A DNA stretch of 64,000 bases, taken from NCBI GenBank assembly GCA_017882445.1, contig JADGPK010000008.1, positions 1 through 64,000 of the forward strand. Reading direction: 5' to 3'. The position numbers were made by a program, and so were the translations under genes. This document shows, one piece after another, positions 16,423 to 26,308 of this stretch. The stretch comes from Solirubrobacteraceae bacterium. Its GTDB lineage: Bacteria > Actinomycetota > Thermoleophilia > Solirubrobacterales > Solirubrobacteraceae. The notes below the pieces were generated by a model. That model ran no database searches. It had not been told where the DNA came from and was given only the letters and a program-made list of their open reading frames with translations. Position 1 is the stretch's first letter. Each line of letters opens with the position of its first letter.

Positions 16423-18261
16423 GTGGCCGCCGTAGTTCCCTCCGAGTCGACCGATCCCGACCTTCGGGCCGCCGCCTGGGACCTCGAACCGCTCGTCGAC
16501 GGCGAGGGCGAGGGTGGCGTCGCGCGCCGCCTGAGCGATGCGCTCGAGCGTGCGCGGACGTTCTCCGCGCACCATGCGGGCAAGCTCGGCGAGCTCGACG
16601 GCGCGGGCCTGCGCGAGGCGATGAGCGAGCTGGCGGTCATCTACGAACTCGTCGGTCGCGCCGGCTACTACGCCGCCCTGCGCTTCTCGACCGACACCGC
16701 CGAGCCGGCCAACGGCGCGCTGCTGCAACGTGTCCAGGAGCAGGAGACAGCGATCCAGACGACGCTGCTGTTCTTCGAGCTGGAGTGGGCCGCGCTGCCC
16801 GACGAGCGCGCCGAGGAGCTGCTGGCGAGCGAGGGCCTGGAGTTCTGTGCCCATCACCTGCGCAACGTGCGCCGCTACCGCGACCATCTGCTCTCCGAGG
16901 CGGAGGAGAAGATCCTCGCCGAGAAGGCGTTGACCGGGGCGGGCGCGTGGTCGAGGCTGTTCGAGGAGCTCACCGCGGCGATCGAGGTGGAGCTGCCCGC
17001 TTCGGCCGCCCAGGCCGGACTGGGCACCGGGCGCGTCGCGCTGGATGTCGCGCTGAGCGGTCTCTCGCGGTCCGAGCGCGATCTGCGCCGCGATACCGCG
17101 GCGGCCGTCACCGCAGCACTGGCACCCGGGCTGCGCACGCGCGCGTTCGCGTTCAACACACTGCTAGCCGACAAGGCCGTGGACGACCGCCTGCGAAGCT
17201 ATCCGCACTGGCTGGCGGCGCGCAATCTCGCCAACGAGGCCAGCGATCAGTCCGTGCAGGCGCTGATCGAGGCCGTGCGCGGGCGCTATGAGATAGCCCG
17301 CCGGTGGTACCGGCTGAAGGCGAGGCTGCTCGGCGTGGAGCGGCTGTCCGATTACGACCGCATGGCCGCGGTCACCGAGGACGAGGTCACGTTTCCGTTC
17401 GCGCAGGCCCGCGAGGTCGTGCTCGACTGCTATTCCTCGTTCTCCGGAGAGCTGGGAGCGCTCGCCAAGCGTTTCTTCGACGAGCGCAGGATCGACGCGC
17501 CCGTGCGCCCGGCAAAGCGCGGAGGAGCGTTCTGCGCCTCGGCGGTGCCGGCGGTGTTCCCCTACGTGCTGCTCAACTACACCGCGCGCCGGCGCGACGT
17601 GCTCACGCTGGCGCACGAGCTGGGACACGGCGTCCACTTCGCCCTCGCCGCGCGCCAGGGGGTCTTCCATCAGCACACTCCGCTGACGCTCGCGGAGACC
17701 GCCTCGGTGTTCGGCGAGACGATCGTGTTCGGGCGCCTGTTGGAGCAGGACTCGGCGCCCGCGTCGCGCCTGGCGCTGCTCGCGGAGAACCTAGAGGACA
17801 CGATCGCCACGGTCTTCCGCCAGGTGGCCATGAACCGCTTCGAGGACCTCGTCCACACGGCCAGGCGCGAGCAGGGTGAGCTGTCGGTGGAGCGCTTCGG
17901 CGAGCTGTGGGCCGCGAGCCAGACCGAGCTGTTCGGCGACTCCGTTGAGCTCACCGACGGCTACCGCACGTGGTGGTCCTACGTACCGCACTTCATCGGC
18001 AGCCCCGGTTATGTCTATGCGTATGCCTACGGGCAGCTGCTCGCGCTGTCGATCTACGAGCGCTACGAGCAGACCGGCCCCGAGCTGGTGCCTCGCTACC
18101 TGGAACTGCTCGCAGCGGGCGGCTCGCGCAGCCCCGAGGAGCTGGGCGCCATGGTGGGCGTCGACCTGACCGACCCGGGCTTCTGGGAGGCCGGACTGGA
18201 CCTGGTCGAGCGCCAGCTGCGGGAAGCTGAAGAGGCCGCGCAGGCATCCGGGCGCCTGTAG
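16423..18261 (+). CDS. pepF: M3 family oligoendopeptidase F
   Basis: 612 residues from GTG 16423, placed by the -10 hexamer 8 nt upstream; the frame runs open further upstream only because it shadows thyX. The zinc site HELGH (in TLAHELGHGVHF, His about 398) and the downstream glutamate in LAETASVFGETIVF are intact. The protein has the M3B layout: long helical N-terminal region, catalytic domain, and a C-terminal YVYAYAYGQLLALSIYERYEQ stretch typical of PepF. It cleaves short oligopeptides in the cytosol; no signal peptide is visible. Confidence 0.93.
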   Translation: MAAVVPSESTDPDLRAAAWDLEPLVDGEGEGGVARRLSDALERARTFSAHHAGKLGELDGAGLREAMSELAVIYELVGRAGYYAALRFSTDTAEPANGALLQRVQEQETAIQTTLLFFELEWAALPDERAEELLASEGLEFCAHHLRNVRRYRDHLLSEAEEKILAEKALTGAGAWSRLFEELTAAIEVELPASAAQAGLGTGRVALDVALSGLSRSERDLRRDTAAAVTAALAPGLRTRAFAFNTLLADKAVDDRLRSYPHWLAARNLANEASDQSVQALIEAVRGRYEIARRWYRLKARLLGVERLSDYDRMAAVTEDEVTFPFAQAREVVLDCYSSFSGELGALAKRFFDERRIDAPVRPAKRGGAFCASAVPAVFPYVLLNYTARRRDVLTLAHELGHGVHFALAARQGVFHQHTPLTLAETASVFGETIVFGRLLEQDSAPASRLALLAENLEDTIATVFRQVAMNRFEDLVHTARREQGELSVERFGELWAASQTELFGDSVELTDGYRTWWSYVPHFIGSPGYVYAYAYGQLLALSIYERYEQTGPELVPRYLELLAAGGSRSPEELGAMVGVDLTDPGFWEAGLDLVERQLREAEEAAQASGRL

Positions 18262-18355
18262 GACGAGCCCGACGTAACGTCCTCTCGCGGCATCGACGAG
18301 GCGATCACCGAGCTGCTCCTGGAGGCGCTAGGCGCGCCAGCGAGCGCTGAATGAA
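18262..18355. other. Gap between pepF and nuoN
   Basis: 94 bp between convergent genes. One frame reads a 20-odd-residue peptide, SRGIDEAITELLLEALGAPA, with no start, too short to name. No strong hairpin with a U-tract was found. Confidence 0.3.
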
Positions 18356-19984
18356 TCAGAACAGGCCGAGCGCGCTGCCCGCGCCGTGCACCAGGTTGAA
18401 CAGCGGCTGGGGAATGACGCCGAAGAAGATCGTGGCCGCGCCGGCGAGCATCGCCACGAGAACCACCTCAGGCTGAGGGCCCGGGGCGGACAGGCCGAGC
18501 GCGTCGGTCGTTGCGTCGCCCTCGCTCGCCGCGTCGAGCTCGGGCGAGCCGCCCGCGAGCGCCGGCAGGCCGCCCGCCTCGGGCGAGGGAGCGCCGATGG
18601 GGAGCGACTGCACGCCCGTCTGAGCCTCGCCTGCAGGCGATTCGCGCATCCACATGGCCGCGACGACCGGCAGGTAGTAGCCGAGCGAGATCATCGAGCC
18701 GACCACGATGACCACGCCCAGCCAGGTGTAGCCACCCTGGACGGCGGCGTCGATCAGGTAGAACTTGCCGATGAAGCCGGCGGTCGCGGGTATGCCGGCG
18801 AGCGCGAGCATCGAGATCGTCATCGGCCAGGCCAGCAGTGGGCGATCGCGCCCCAGCCCGGCGACCGCCTGGATCGAGTCGCCGAGGCCGGTCTCGCGCT
18901 CGCGCGCCACGATCACGGCGAAGGAGGCCATGTTCATGGCCACGTAGACCGCGAGGTAGAAGACCGTGGCCTGCACGCCCAGCTGTGTGGCGACCACGAC
19001 GCCGGCCAGCATGTAGCCGGCCTGCGCGACCGACGAGTAGGCGAGCATCCGCTTCAGCGAGGACTGTCCGAGGGCTCCCACGTTGCCGACCAGGATCGTG
19101 ATCGTGGCGAGCACCGCTACCGCCGGACCCCAGCTCGCGTGCGCGCTGATCAGGGCCACGTCGAACAGGCGCAGGAACACACCCAGCGCCGCGACCTTGG
19201 TCGCCACGGCCATGAACGCCGTCACGGGCGTCGGCGCCCCCTCGTAGACGTCGGGCGTCCACTGGTGGAAGGGTGCCACCGAGGCCTTGAAGCACAGGCC
19301 GGCGACACACAGCGCGATCCCGGTCAGTGTCAGCGGGTCGCTCGCCAGGCTGCCGCTGGACAGGCTGGCGGCGATCGAGGCGAAGTCGGTGGCGCCCGTC
19401 GCGCCGTAGATCATCGCGAGGCCGTACAGCAGCGTCGCCGAGCCGACCGAGCCGACGATCAGGTACTTCAGGCCCGACTCGAGCGAGAGCTCGCTCCGCA
19501 GCTTGGTGGCGCAGAGCACATACAGCGGGATCGACAGGAGCTCGAGGCCCACGAACAGCGCCACCGTGTTCTGCGCGGCGGCGAGCAGCGACATCCCCGC
19601 GATCGAGGTGAGCAGCAGCGCGTGGAACTCCCCGTGCGCAGCTTCGCGCGCGGCCAGCGACCGCCACGCGAGCAGCACCGTGCAGGCGCCGCCCGCGATC
19701 AGCACGACGTTGAGCACCAGCGCCAGGCCATCGATCCGCAGGGCTCCCGACACGATCGACTTGTCGGCGTTCCACTGCCAGATCGTCAACCCGAGCGCCG
19801 TGGCCAGCGCGAGCAGGCTCAGCGTCGGCACCGCCTGCGAGCGGATCCAGCGCGCGCCGAGCAGCCCCAGCAGCAGCACGAGCACCGCTCCCCCGAGGAG
19901 CGCGATCAAAGGCGAGAGTCCCGCGAAGTCGACATGGGGGCCCTTCAGGTGGGCCGTTGCGAGAGGAATTGCCTGCGTGCTCAT
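18356..19984 (-). CDS. nuoN: NADH-quinone oxidoreductase subunit N
   Basis: 542 residues, antiporter-like proton-pumping subunit of complex I and last gene of the operon. The conserved membrane helices with the key lysine and glutamate are present (LELLSIPLYVL, LCFKASVAPFHQWTPDVYEGAPTPVTAFMAV, SSLKRMLAYSSVAQAGYM). An unusual insert of about 50 residues, rich in Gly, Pro, Ser and Ala, lies between the penultimate and last helices (about 455-510) and is probably a disordered cytoplasmic loop. Start ATG 19984 overlaps the nuoM stop (ATGA). No terminator is obvious after the gene. Confidence 0.95.
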   Translation of the reverse strand: MSTQAIPLATAHLKGPHVDFAGLSPLIALLGGAVLVLLLGLLGARWIRSQAVPTLSLLALATALGLTIWQWNADKSIVSGALRIDGLALVLNVVLIAGGACTVLLAWRSLAAREAAHGEFHALLLTSIAGMSLLAAAQNTVALFVGLELLSIPLYVLCATKLRSELSLESGLKYLIVGSVGSATLLYGLAMIYGATGATDFASIAASLSSGSLASDPLTLTGIALCVAGLCFKASVAPFHQWTPDVYEGAPTPVTAFMAVATKVAALGVFLRLFDVALISAHASWGPAVAVLATITILVGNVGALGQSSLKRMLAYSSVAQAGYMLAGVVVATQLGVQATVFYLAVYVAMNMASFAVIVARERETGLGDSIQAVAGLGRDRPLLAWPMTISMLALAGIPATAGFIGKFYLIDAAVQGGYTWLGVVIVVGSMISLGYYLPVVAAMWMRESPAGEAQTGVQSLPIGAPSPEAGGLPALAGGSPELDAASEGDATTDALGLSAPGPQPEVVLVAMLAGAATIFFGVIPQPLFNLVHGAGSALGLF

Positions 19985-21663
19985 TTGCCTGTATACCCCC
20001 GTGCTTCTCCTGCAATGGCTTCAAGCGGAGCGCATTCGGCCTGCGTCTGGCATTCCACCAGCCTCGAGGCGAGGTGGACGGACCGGGTTTGCATCTCGCT
20101 GGCGAGCACCGCCCCCTTCACCGACCGTTCGCTGCGGTGCAGCGCGAACTGCGGATACAGCGCCAGGAAGAGGATCACGGCGACGAGCGGCACGAGCACG
20201 GCGCCGTCGAGGATGCTGATCTCACGCGACTGCACCGACGGGCCGACGCGGTTGTGCATGGCGCGGATGAACAGGCGCAGCGCGTACACGCTCGCCATGA
20301 CCACGCCGGCGAAGGCGATGATCGCGATCGCGAGCTTGGCTTTGAAGACGCCCAGCAGGATCAGGAACTCGCCGACGAAGTTCGACGATCCCGGCATCGC
20401 GAGCGTGGCCAGCGCGACGATCAGAAACAGCGTCGCGAGCACCGGCGCGCGGACCGCGATGCCGCCCATCCTGCGGATGTCCTCCGAGCCGCCGGTGCGC
20501 TGGGCGAGCAGCGCGATGATGAACAGGATCGGAGCGACCACCAGCCCGTGGTTGACCATCTGCAGCAGCGCCCCCTGCGCGCCCTGTGGGTTCAACGCGA
20601 AGACGCCGAGCGTGATGAAGCCGAGCTGCGCCATCGATGAGTACCCGGCGATCAGGCGGGCGTCGCTCTGGCTGAAGGCCTGCGCGGAGCCGTACACGAT
20701 CGAGGCGAGGGCGATCAGCAGCATCAGCGTCTGGAAATGCGCCGCCGCCTGCGGGAACAGCGGCAGCACGATCGCCAGGAAGCCGTACGCACCGACCTTC
20801 GAGAGCACGCCCGAGAAGACCATCAGGACCTCGATCGGCATCGCCCGATAGCCGTCGGGCATCCAGCCGTGCAGCGGGAAGGCCGGCATCTTCACCAGGA
20901 AGGCGGCGGCGAAGAACAGGAAGATCCATTCTTGGGAGCCGGTGCTCAGCGGCGTCGCCTGCAGCGCGGAGAGCACGAACGTGATGTGCCCGCCGCCCTG
21001 CTGGGCCGCGAGCACGCCCGTGGCGATCGCCGCGGCGAGCATCAGCAGCGATCCGACGAGCGTGTAGATCACCAGCTTGATCGTCGCCTGGACCCGGGTG
21101 GCGGAGTCCAAGTCCCTGCCCCATCCGCCGATGAGGAAGTAGAACGGGATCAGCATGAGGTCGAAGAAGGACACGAACAGGGCGAGGTCCTGGGCGAGGA
21201 AGGCGCCGAGCACGGCCGACTCGGCGAGCATGAAGTGGAAGTAGAAGAGCCTCGGGCGCTCGAATGGGGGGGATCCGGATCTGAGGTTGGTCGCCAGCGT
21301 CGCCGCGGCGAACAGCAGCGTCGTCAGGCCGATCAGGAACACGTTCAGCCCGCTGATCCCGAGCTTGTAGTGGATCCCCAGCTCTGAGATCCACACGACA
21401 TCCGTGACGTGCTGAAGGCCTGCGCCCCCGACCCTGTAGTCGACGATGTAGCCGATCGCCAGACCGAGCGCGACCAGCGACCCCGCGAGCGCGACGATCC
21501 CCGGCACGCTCCACGACCGTCCCGCGGCCTCCGCGCCAGCGCCAGCGCCCGCGTTCGCGTCCGAGGCGCCCGACGGTCCGCCGCGAGCGGCGAAGGCGGA
21601 CAGCAGCGCGCCGAGCACGCCGAATGCCGCGGGAAGCCAGATGAGGATGGAGAGTGCGGGCAT
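19981..21663 (-). CDS. nuoM: NADH-quinone oxidoreductase subunit M
   Basis: 560 residues, about fourteen membrane helices, the second antiporter-like subunit. Key segments are MLAESAVLGAFLAQDLALFVSFFDLMLIPFYFLIGGWG (glutamate helix), FAAAFLVKMPAFPLHGWMPDGYRAMPIEVLMVFSGVLSKVGAYGF (lysine helix) and SDARLIAGYSSMAQLGFITLGVFA. The C-terminal 45 residues are a hydrophilic tail with two cysteines, longer than in most NuoM proteins. It starts 20 bp after the nuoL stop and overlaps nuoN by 4 bp. Confidence 0.95.
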   Translation of the reverse strand: MPALSILIWLPAAFGVLGALLSAFAARGGPSGASDANAGAGAGAEAAGRSWSVPGIVALAGSLVALGLAIGYIVDYRVGGAGLQHVTDVVWISELGIHYKLGISGLNVFLIGLTTLLFAAATLATNLRSGSPPFERPRLFYFHFMLAESAVLGAFLAQDLALFVSFFDLMLIPFYFLIGGWGRDLDSATRVQATIKLVIYTLVGSLLMLAAAIATGVLAAQQGGGHITFVLSALQATPLSTGSQEWIFLFFAAAFLVKMPAFPLHGWMPDGYRAMPIEVLMVFSGVLSKVGAYGFLAIVLPLFPQAAAHFQTLMLLIALASIVYGSAQAFSQSDARLIAGYSSMAQLGFITLGVFALNPQGAQGALLQMVNHGLVVAPILFIIALLAQRTGGSEDIRRMGGIAVRAPVLATLFLIVALATLAMPGSSNFVGEFLILLGVFKAKLAIAIIAFAGVVMASVYALRLFIRAMHNRVGPSVQSREISILDGAVLVPLVAVILFLALYPQFALHRSERSVKGAVLASEMQTRSVHLASRLVECQTQAECAPLEAIAGEARGYTGK

Positions 21664-21683
21664 TGACTGGTTTCAGCTCAGGG

Positions 21684-23723
21684 TCAGGACTGCAGCAGGA
21701 AGTAGAAGCCGACGCCGGTCACTCCGAGCACGAGCAGCGCCGCGTAGTAGCGGACGAATCCGCTCTGCGCCGCCCGCACCGCGGCCGACCCGGCCCGCAC
21801 GAGGCCCGTCGGGCCGCCGATCAGCGTCTCTTCGACGAACAGGCGCTCGAAGGTGTCGCGGGCGAAGCCGCCAGCCGCCACGCCGGGGCGGACGACCAGC
21901 AGCTCGATCAGCTCGTCGAAGTACCACTTGTTCACGAACAGCTCGTGCAGGGCGCGTCCGGCTCGCGTGCGCGTGCGGATCGCCGTGGCGGTACCCGGCC
22001 GGGCGACCCACACGCGGTGGGCGAGCGCGATGCCGATTAGGGCCAGCAGCGTGCCGAGCGCCAGCCCGAACACCAGCAGCCCGTTGCGCGTGTGCGGTTC
22101 GTAGAGCTTCGAGCCGGCGAACGACGGACGCAGGAAGTCGTCGATCACGAAGTCCACCTTGGGGATCTGCACGAGTCCCGCCCCGACCGCCCCGAGCGCC
22201 AGCACGCCCATCGCCACGCGCATCGGCAGCGCGCGCTCGGCGATCGCGTGTATCGGGCCGGGGAAGCCCACGTCTGAGTCCTCCTCCTCGCCCGTCGCCG
22301 GGTTGCGCCCCACCTCGGCGTGGTGAGGGTGTCCGGCTTCCAGCTCGCGCGCCTCGGCCACCGGCTCGCCGTGGAACGCCCGGAAGATCATGCGGAAGGT
22401 GTAGACGGCGGTCAGCAGCGCGCCCACGTAGCCCATCACGTAGAGCGCCCAGTGCCACCCGCCGCGCTCGGCGGTGACCAGCAGGATGTCGTCCTTGGAG
22501 AAGAAGCCCGAGAACGGCGGTACGCCAGAGAGCGCGAGGCCGCCGATGACGAAGCAGCCGTAGGTGAAAGGCATCGCCTTGCGAAAGCCGCCCATGCGGT
22601 CGAGCGACTGCTCGCCGGCCATCGCACCGATGATCGACCCGGCGGCCATGAACAGGAGCGCCTTGAAGAACGCGTGGGTCATCAGGTGGAACAGGCCGGC
22701 GGCGTAGGCGCCCACCGAGACGCCCATGATCATGTAGCCGATCTGGGACATCGTCGAGTAGGCGATCACGCGCTTGATGTCTGTCTGGGCGAGTCCGATC
22801 GTGCCCGCGATCAGGAGCGTCCCGGCACCCACGATCGCGCCCACGTCCTGCGCGGAGGGGACGAGCTCGAACAGGGGATGCATGCGCGCGATCAGATACA
22901 CGCCCGCCGTGACCATCGTTGCGGCGTGGATCAGCGCGCTGACGGGGGTCGGGCCCTCCATCGCGTCGGGCAGCCAGGTGTGCAGCGGGATCTGCGCCGA
23001 CTTCGCGAACGCGGCGACGAGCAGCAGCACGCAGCCCGCGACGAGGTCTCCGTTTTCGCCGCCGTGGCCGAAGGCGCCCGCGCCCGCCGCGTGGAAGCTC
23101 TTCAGGAAGTCGAGGGTGCCGGTGTGCTTGAAGATGAAATATGTCCCGAGCACGAGGCCAACGTCGCCGACGACGTTGATGACGAACGCCTTGATGCCCG
23201 CGCGCGTGGCGGTCGTGCGCCGGTACCAGAAGGAGATCAGCAGATACGACGCCGCGCCGACGAAGGCCCAGCCGACGATCAGCAGCAGGAAGTTGCCGGC
23301 GAGCACCAGCAGCAGCATCGAGAAGACGAAGAAGTTCAGGTAGGAGAAGTAGCGGGCGAAGCCGCGGTCTCCCTCCATGTAGGAGATCGAGTAGAGGTGG
23401 ATCAGCGTGGAGACGCCGGTGACGACGAGGATCATGAAGACCGACAGGGGGTCGACGAGGATCGACATCTGTGCGTCGAGGCCGACCGTGGCGGCGTAGT
23501 TCCACAGGGAGGACACCAGCTGGCGGTGCTCGGGCGGGTGCCCCTGGAGGCTGATCAACGCGCCGAGCGCGGCGAGGAACGCGAGGAAGATGGCGGCTGT
23601 GCCGATCCACCCGGCCGCACGATTTGAGGCCCGCCCGCCCAGCGGGCGGTAACCCAGGCCGACCGCGAGGGTGCCGAGCAACGGAAACAGCAGGACCAGC
23701 CAGCCGTAGGTGGTGGTGGCCAT
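21684..23723 (-). CDS. nuoL: NADH-quinone oxidoreductase subunit L
   Basis: 679 residues, the distal antiporter-like subunit with the long lateral helix. Conserved text includes WAFVGAASYLLISFWYRR, FAKSAQIPLHTWLPDAMEGPTPVSALIHAATMVTAGVYL and VIAYSTMSQIGYMIMGVSVG. The lateral helix and final membrane anchor occupy the last 120 residues. A hydrophilic insert near 455-490 (ARELEAGHPHHAEVG) is histidine-rich. Its ATG shares the A of the nuoK TGA stop, so the two are translationally coupled. Confidence 0.95.
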   Translation of the reverse strand: MATTTYGWLVLLFPLLGTLAVGLGYRPLGGRASNRAAGWIGTAAIFLAFLAALGALISLQGHPPEHRQLVSSLWNYAATVGLDAQMSILVDPLSVFMILVVTGVSTLIHLYSISYMEGDRGFARYFSYLNFFVFSMLLLVLAGNFLLLIVGWAFVGAASYLLISFWYRRTTATRAGIKAFVINVVGDVGLVLGTYFIFKHTGTLDFLKSFHAAGAGAFGHGGENGDLVAGCVLLLVAAFAKSAQIPLHTWLPDAMEGPTPVSALIHAATMVTAGVYLIARMHPLFELVPSAQDVGAIVGAGTLLIAGTIGLAQTDIKRVIAYSTMSQIGYMIMGVSVGAYAAGLFHLMTHAFFKALLFMAAGSIIGAMAGEQSLDRMGGFRKAMPFTYGCFVIGGLALSGVPPFSGFFSKDDILLVTAERGGWHWALYVMGYVGALLTAVYTFRMIFRAFHGEPVAEARELEAGHPHHAEVGRNPATGEEEDSDVGFPGPIHAIAERALPMRVAMGVLALGAVGAGLVQIPKVDFVIDDFLRPSFAGSKLYEPHTRNGLLVFGLALGTLLALIGIALAHRVWVARPGTATAIRTRTRAGRALHELFVNKWYFDELIELLVVRPGVAAGGFARDTFERLFVEETLIGGPTGLVRAGSAAVRAAQSGFVRYYAALLVLGVTGVGFYFLLQS

Positions 23724-24022
23724 CAGCCCTGGAGCTCCCGCAGCTCATCGACGTTGATCGGGAGCCTGCGGCGGTAGATCGCCACGATCATGCCGAGGCC
23801 TATGCAGACCTCGCAGGCCGCGACGGTCATCACCACGAGCGCAAGGATCTGCCCGTCGCCGTTGCCCCACATGCGCGAGAAGGCGATCAGCGCGAGATTC
23901 GCGCCGTTGAGCATCAGCTCGAGGCACAGGAGCACCACGAGGGGATTGCGGCGGGTCATCACGCCGAACGCGCCGAGCGAGAAGACGATGCCCGAGACGG
24001 CCAGGTACCAGGCGATGCTCAT
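23723..24022 (-). CDS. nuoK: NADH-quinone oxidoreductase subunit K
   Basis: 99 residues, three membrane helices, the usual size. The two conserved membrane glutamates of the proton path are in VVLLCLELMLNGANL and AACEVCIGLGMIV. Overlaps nuoJ by 4 bp upstream and nuoL by 1 bp downstream. Confidence 0.95.
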   Translation of the reverse strand: MSIAWYLAVSGIVFSLGAFGVMTRRNPLVVLLCLELMLNGANLALIAFSRMWGNGDGQILALVVMTVAACEVCIGLGMIVAIYRRRLPINVDELRELQG

Positions 24023-24663
24023 GGGGTGCGCCCTCCGACGCCCTCGGCCATCGTGCCCGTCTCGCGCGGGCGCATGAGGTCGAGCGGGGTCAGCAGGTCG
24101 CGCTCGTCCTCCTCGCCCAGGCCGCCGCGGCGGCGCGCCAGCACGACCCCTCCGACCGCTGCGATCAGCAGCAGGAAGGACGCCATCTCGAACGCGAGCA
24201 GGAAGCGGGTGAGCAGCAGCTTGCCGATGTAGGCGGGCGTGCCGAAGCTCTGCGGTCCAGGACTGTATGGCGCGCCATAGCCGCCGATCGCCTCCAGGCC
24301 CGTGCCGAGCAGCGCGATCAACAGCTCGACGAGCAGCGCGCCGGCGAGGATCGCGCCGCCGAGGCGCAGACTCGAGCCGGATGATCCGGTCCCACCCGCC
24401 CCGCGCAGGCGCTCTCCCACCGAGTCGCTCTCGCCGCCGACATAGGCGACCACGAACACGTACAGCACCATCACCGCCCCCGCATAGACCACGACCTGGA
24501 CAGCGGCCACGAACTCCGCTCGCAGCAGCAGGAACAGGACGGCGAGCGAGACGAGGTGCGCGACGAGCGCGAGCACGCTGTAGAACGGGTTGCGCAGCAC
24601 AACGACGCCGACGGCGCCCGAGATCACGCCGCTCGCGGCGAGGAAGAACAGGACGGTGCTCAC
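24019..24663 (-). CDS. nuoJ: NADH-quinone oxidoreductase subunit J
   Basis: 214 residues from GTG 24663, which overlaps the nuoI stop (GTGA); longer upstream readings run through nuoI in another frame. The membrane part has [19 protein letters not shown] and the conserved [16 protein letters not shown] helix 3 that forms the pi-bulge hinge in complex I. A hydrophilic C-terminal segment of about 45 residues, with [13 protein letters not shown], is extra compared with short NuoJ proteins. Confidence 0.93.
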   Translation of the reverse strand: MSTVLFFLAASGVISGAVGVVVLRNPFYSVLALVAHLVSLAVLFLLLRAEFVAAVQVVVYAGAVMVLYVFVVAYVGGESDSVGERLRGAGGTGSSGSSLRLGGAILAGALLVELLIALLGTGLEAIGGYGAPYSPGPQSFGTPAYIGKLLLTRFLLAFEMASFLLLIAAVGGVVLARRRGGLGEEDERDLLTPLDLMRPRETGTMAEGVGGRTP

Positions 24664-25283
24664 TCGCCCTCGTTTCTGAGCGGCGTGCGCTCGAGCGGCT
24701 CGGCTAGGAGCATCTCCTTGGTGAAGATCAGGTCGCTGCGGTCGTAGTCGGAGAGCTCGTAGTCGTGTCCCATCGTGATCGCGTCGAACGGGCAGGCTAT
24801 CTCGCAGTAGCCGCAGAAGATGCAGCGAGACAGATTGATCTCGTACACCGCCGCGTAGCGCTCTCCCGCCGAGACACGGTTCTCGGGGGTGTTCTCGGCG
24901 GCGACGACGCGGATGCAGTCGGCGGGACAGGCGGCGGCGCACAGCGAGCAGCCCACGCACTTCTCCAGGCCCGCGCGTGCCGGATCGGAGCCCGTCCCCC
25001 CCGTGTCCTCGAAGCGGTGCAGCTTGTGGCGGCCGCGGAAGCGAGGATAGACCGGGACCTTCTCCTCGGGATACTGGATCGTCGAGGGGCCTTCGGCGAT
25101 GCGCGCCATGGTTGTCCTCAGGCCGCGAGCGGTCTCGCGGAAGGTGCGCCACGCCCCGTGCGCGGCGCCCGGAGCGGGGGAGCGCTGAACCTCGATCACG
25201 TCCTCGCCGGGGCTCCAGCCGGTGACCTTCAGGGTCGCCGAGCCCTCGGTGGGAGGGTCGTGTGGGCGAGGGGTGTCGCTCAT
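24660..25283 (-). CDS. nuoI: NADH-quinone oxidoreductase subunit I (two 4Fe-4S)
   Basis: 207 residues from ATG 25283, which overlaps the nuoH stop (ATGA). Two ferredoxin motifs, [12 protein letters not shown] and [12 protein letters not shown], bind clusters N6a and N6b that pass electrons toward quinone. The [18 protein letters not shown] segment just before them is typical. The first 50 residues (acidic and Pro-rich) are an N-terminal extension not needed for the fold. Confidence 0.95.
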   Translation of the reverse strand: MSDTPRPHDPPTEGSATLKVTGWSPGEDVIEVQRSPAPGAAHGAWRTFRETARGLRTTMARIAEGPSTIQYPEEKVPVYPRFRGRHKLHRFEDTGGTGSDPARAGLEKCVGCSLCAAACPADCIRVVAAENTPENRVSAGERYAAVYEINLSRCIFCGYCEIACPFDAITMGHDYELSDYDRSDLIFTKEMLLAEPLERTPLRNEGE

Positions 25284-26308
25284 CAGTGGGTGGCCACGAC
25301 GAGGATCGCGGTGACGAGGGTGTTGAGGGTGGCCAGGGGCAGGAGCACCTTCCAGCCGAAGCTCATCAGCTGGTCGTAGCGCAGGCGCGGGAGCGTCGCG
25401 CGGATCCAGATGAAGAGGAACGTGACCAGCGACATCTTGAACAGCACGACGATCGGATCGACCCAGCCCGGCGGGTCGATTCCGAACGGCAGCAGCCAGC
25501 CACCGAGGAACACGGTCGTGACGATGCCCGAGACGACGAGCACGTTGAGGTACTCGGCGAAGTAGTAGGAGGCGAACCGGCCGCCGCCGAACTCCGTGTT
25601 GTAGCCGCCGACCAGCTCGGCGTCGGCCTCGGTCAGGTCGAACGGCGCGCGGTTGGTCTCGGCGAATCCGGCGACCAGGAAGACGAGGAAGCCGAAGAAC
25701 TGTGGCACGACGTACCACATCCCGGCCTGCGCGTGGACGATGCCGGTCAGCGAGAGCGTCTGTGCGCTGATGATCACCCCGACGAGCGCGAGACCCTGGG
25801 AGACCTCGTAGGAGATCAGCTGCGCGGCGCCGCGCATGGCGCCCAGGAAGGAGTACTTCGAGCCCGAGGACCAGCCGCCGAGCATGATCCCGTAGAAGGC
25901 GATCGCGCCGAACGCGAACAGGTAGAGGGGGCCGATCGACACGTCGATCCCGTACAGGCCCACTTTCGTCCCGAAGATGTCCTGCGTGTCGCCGAAGGGG
26001 ATGATCGCGAACGCGGCGACCGCGGTGAGGATCGAGACCAGCGGCGCCACGGCGAACAGGAATCCGACTGAGGTGGTGGGCCGGAACTGCTCCTTGGTGA
26101 GCAGCTTGAGGATGTCCGCCAGCGGCTGAAACGCGCCGTAGGGACCGACGCGATTGGGCCCGTAGCGCCCCTGGAAGCGCCCGAGCAGCTTGCGCTCCAC
26201 GATCAGCACCACGGGGACGAGCTGGAGGCCTACAGCGAAGATCACGACCCCCTTGATGACCTGGACCCACCACGGTTCGAAGTAGCCCACGAGCGCCGGC
26301 GTGATCAC
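25283..26308 (-). CDS. nuoH: NADH-quinone oxidoreductase subunit H
   Basis: 341 residues from GTG 26308, overlapping the nuoG stop (GTGA). It is the membrane subunit that forms the quinone chamber. Signature text is [21 protein letters not shown] and [18 protein letters not shown], with the acidic loop [29 protein letters not shown] lining the E-channel. Eight helices are visible. Length is normal. Confidence 0.95.
   Translation of the reverse strand: MITPALVGYFEPWWVQVIKGVVIFAVGLQLVPVVLIVERKLLGRFQGRYGPNRVGPYGAFQPLADILKLLTKEQFRPTTSVGFLFAVAPLVSILTAVAAFAIIPFGDTQDIFGTKVGLYGIDVSIGPLYLFAFGAIAFYGIMLGGWSSGSKYSFLGAMRGAAQLISYEVSQGLALVGVIISAQTLSLTGIVHAQAGMWYVVPQFFGFLVFLVAGFAETNRAPFDLTEADAELVGGYNTEFGGGRFASYYFAEYLNVLVVSGIVTTVFLGGWLLPFGIDPPGWVDPIVVLFKMSLVTFLFIWIRATLPRLRYDQLMSFGWKVLLPLATLNTLVTAILVVATH

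Noticed and set aside
18262-18355. Short frame reading SRGIDEAITELLLEALGAPA like a recombinase zinc-ribbon end
   Set aside because: Only about 25 residues, no start codon and no supporting neighbour; not enough to call a pseudogene.
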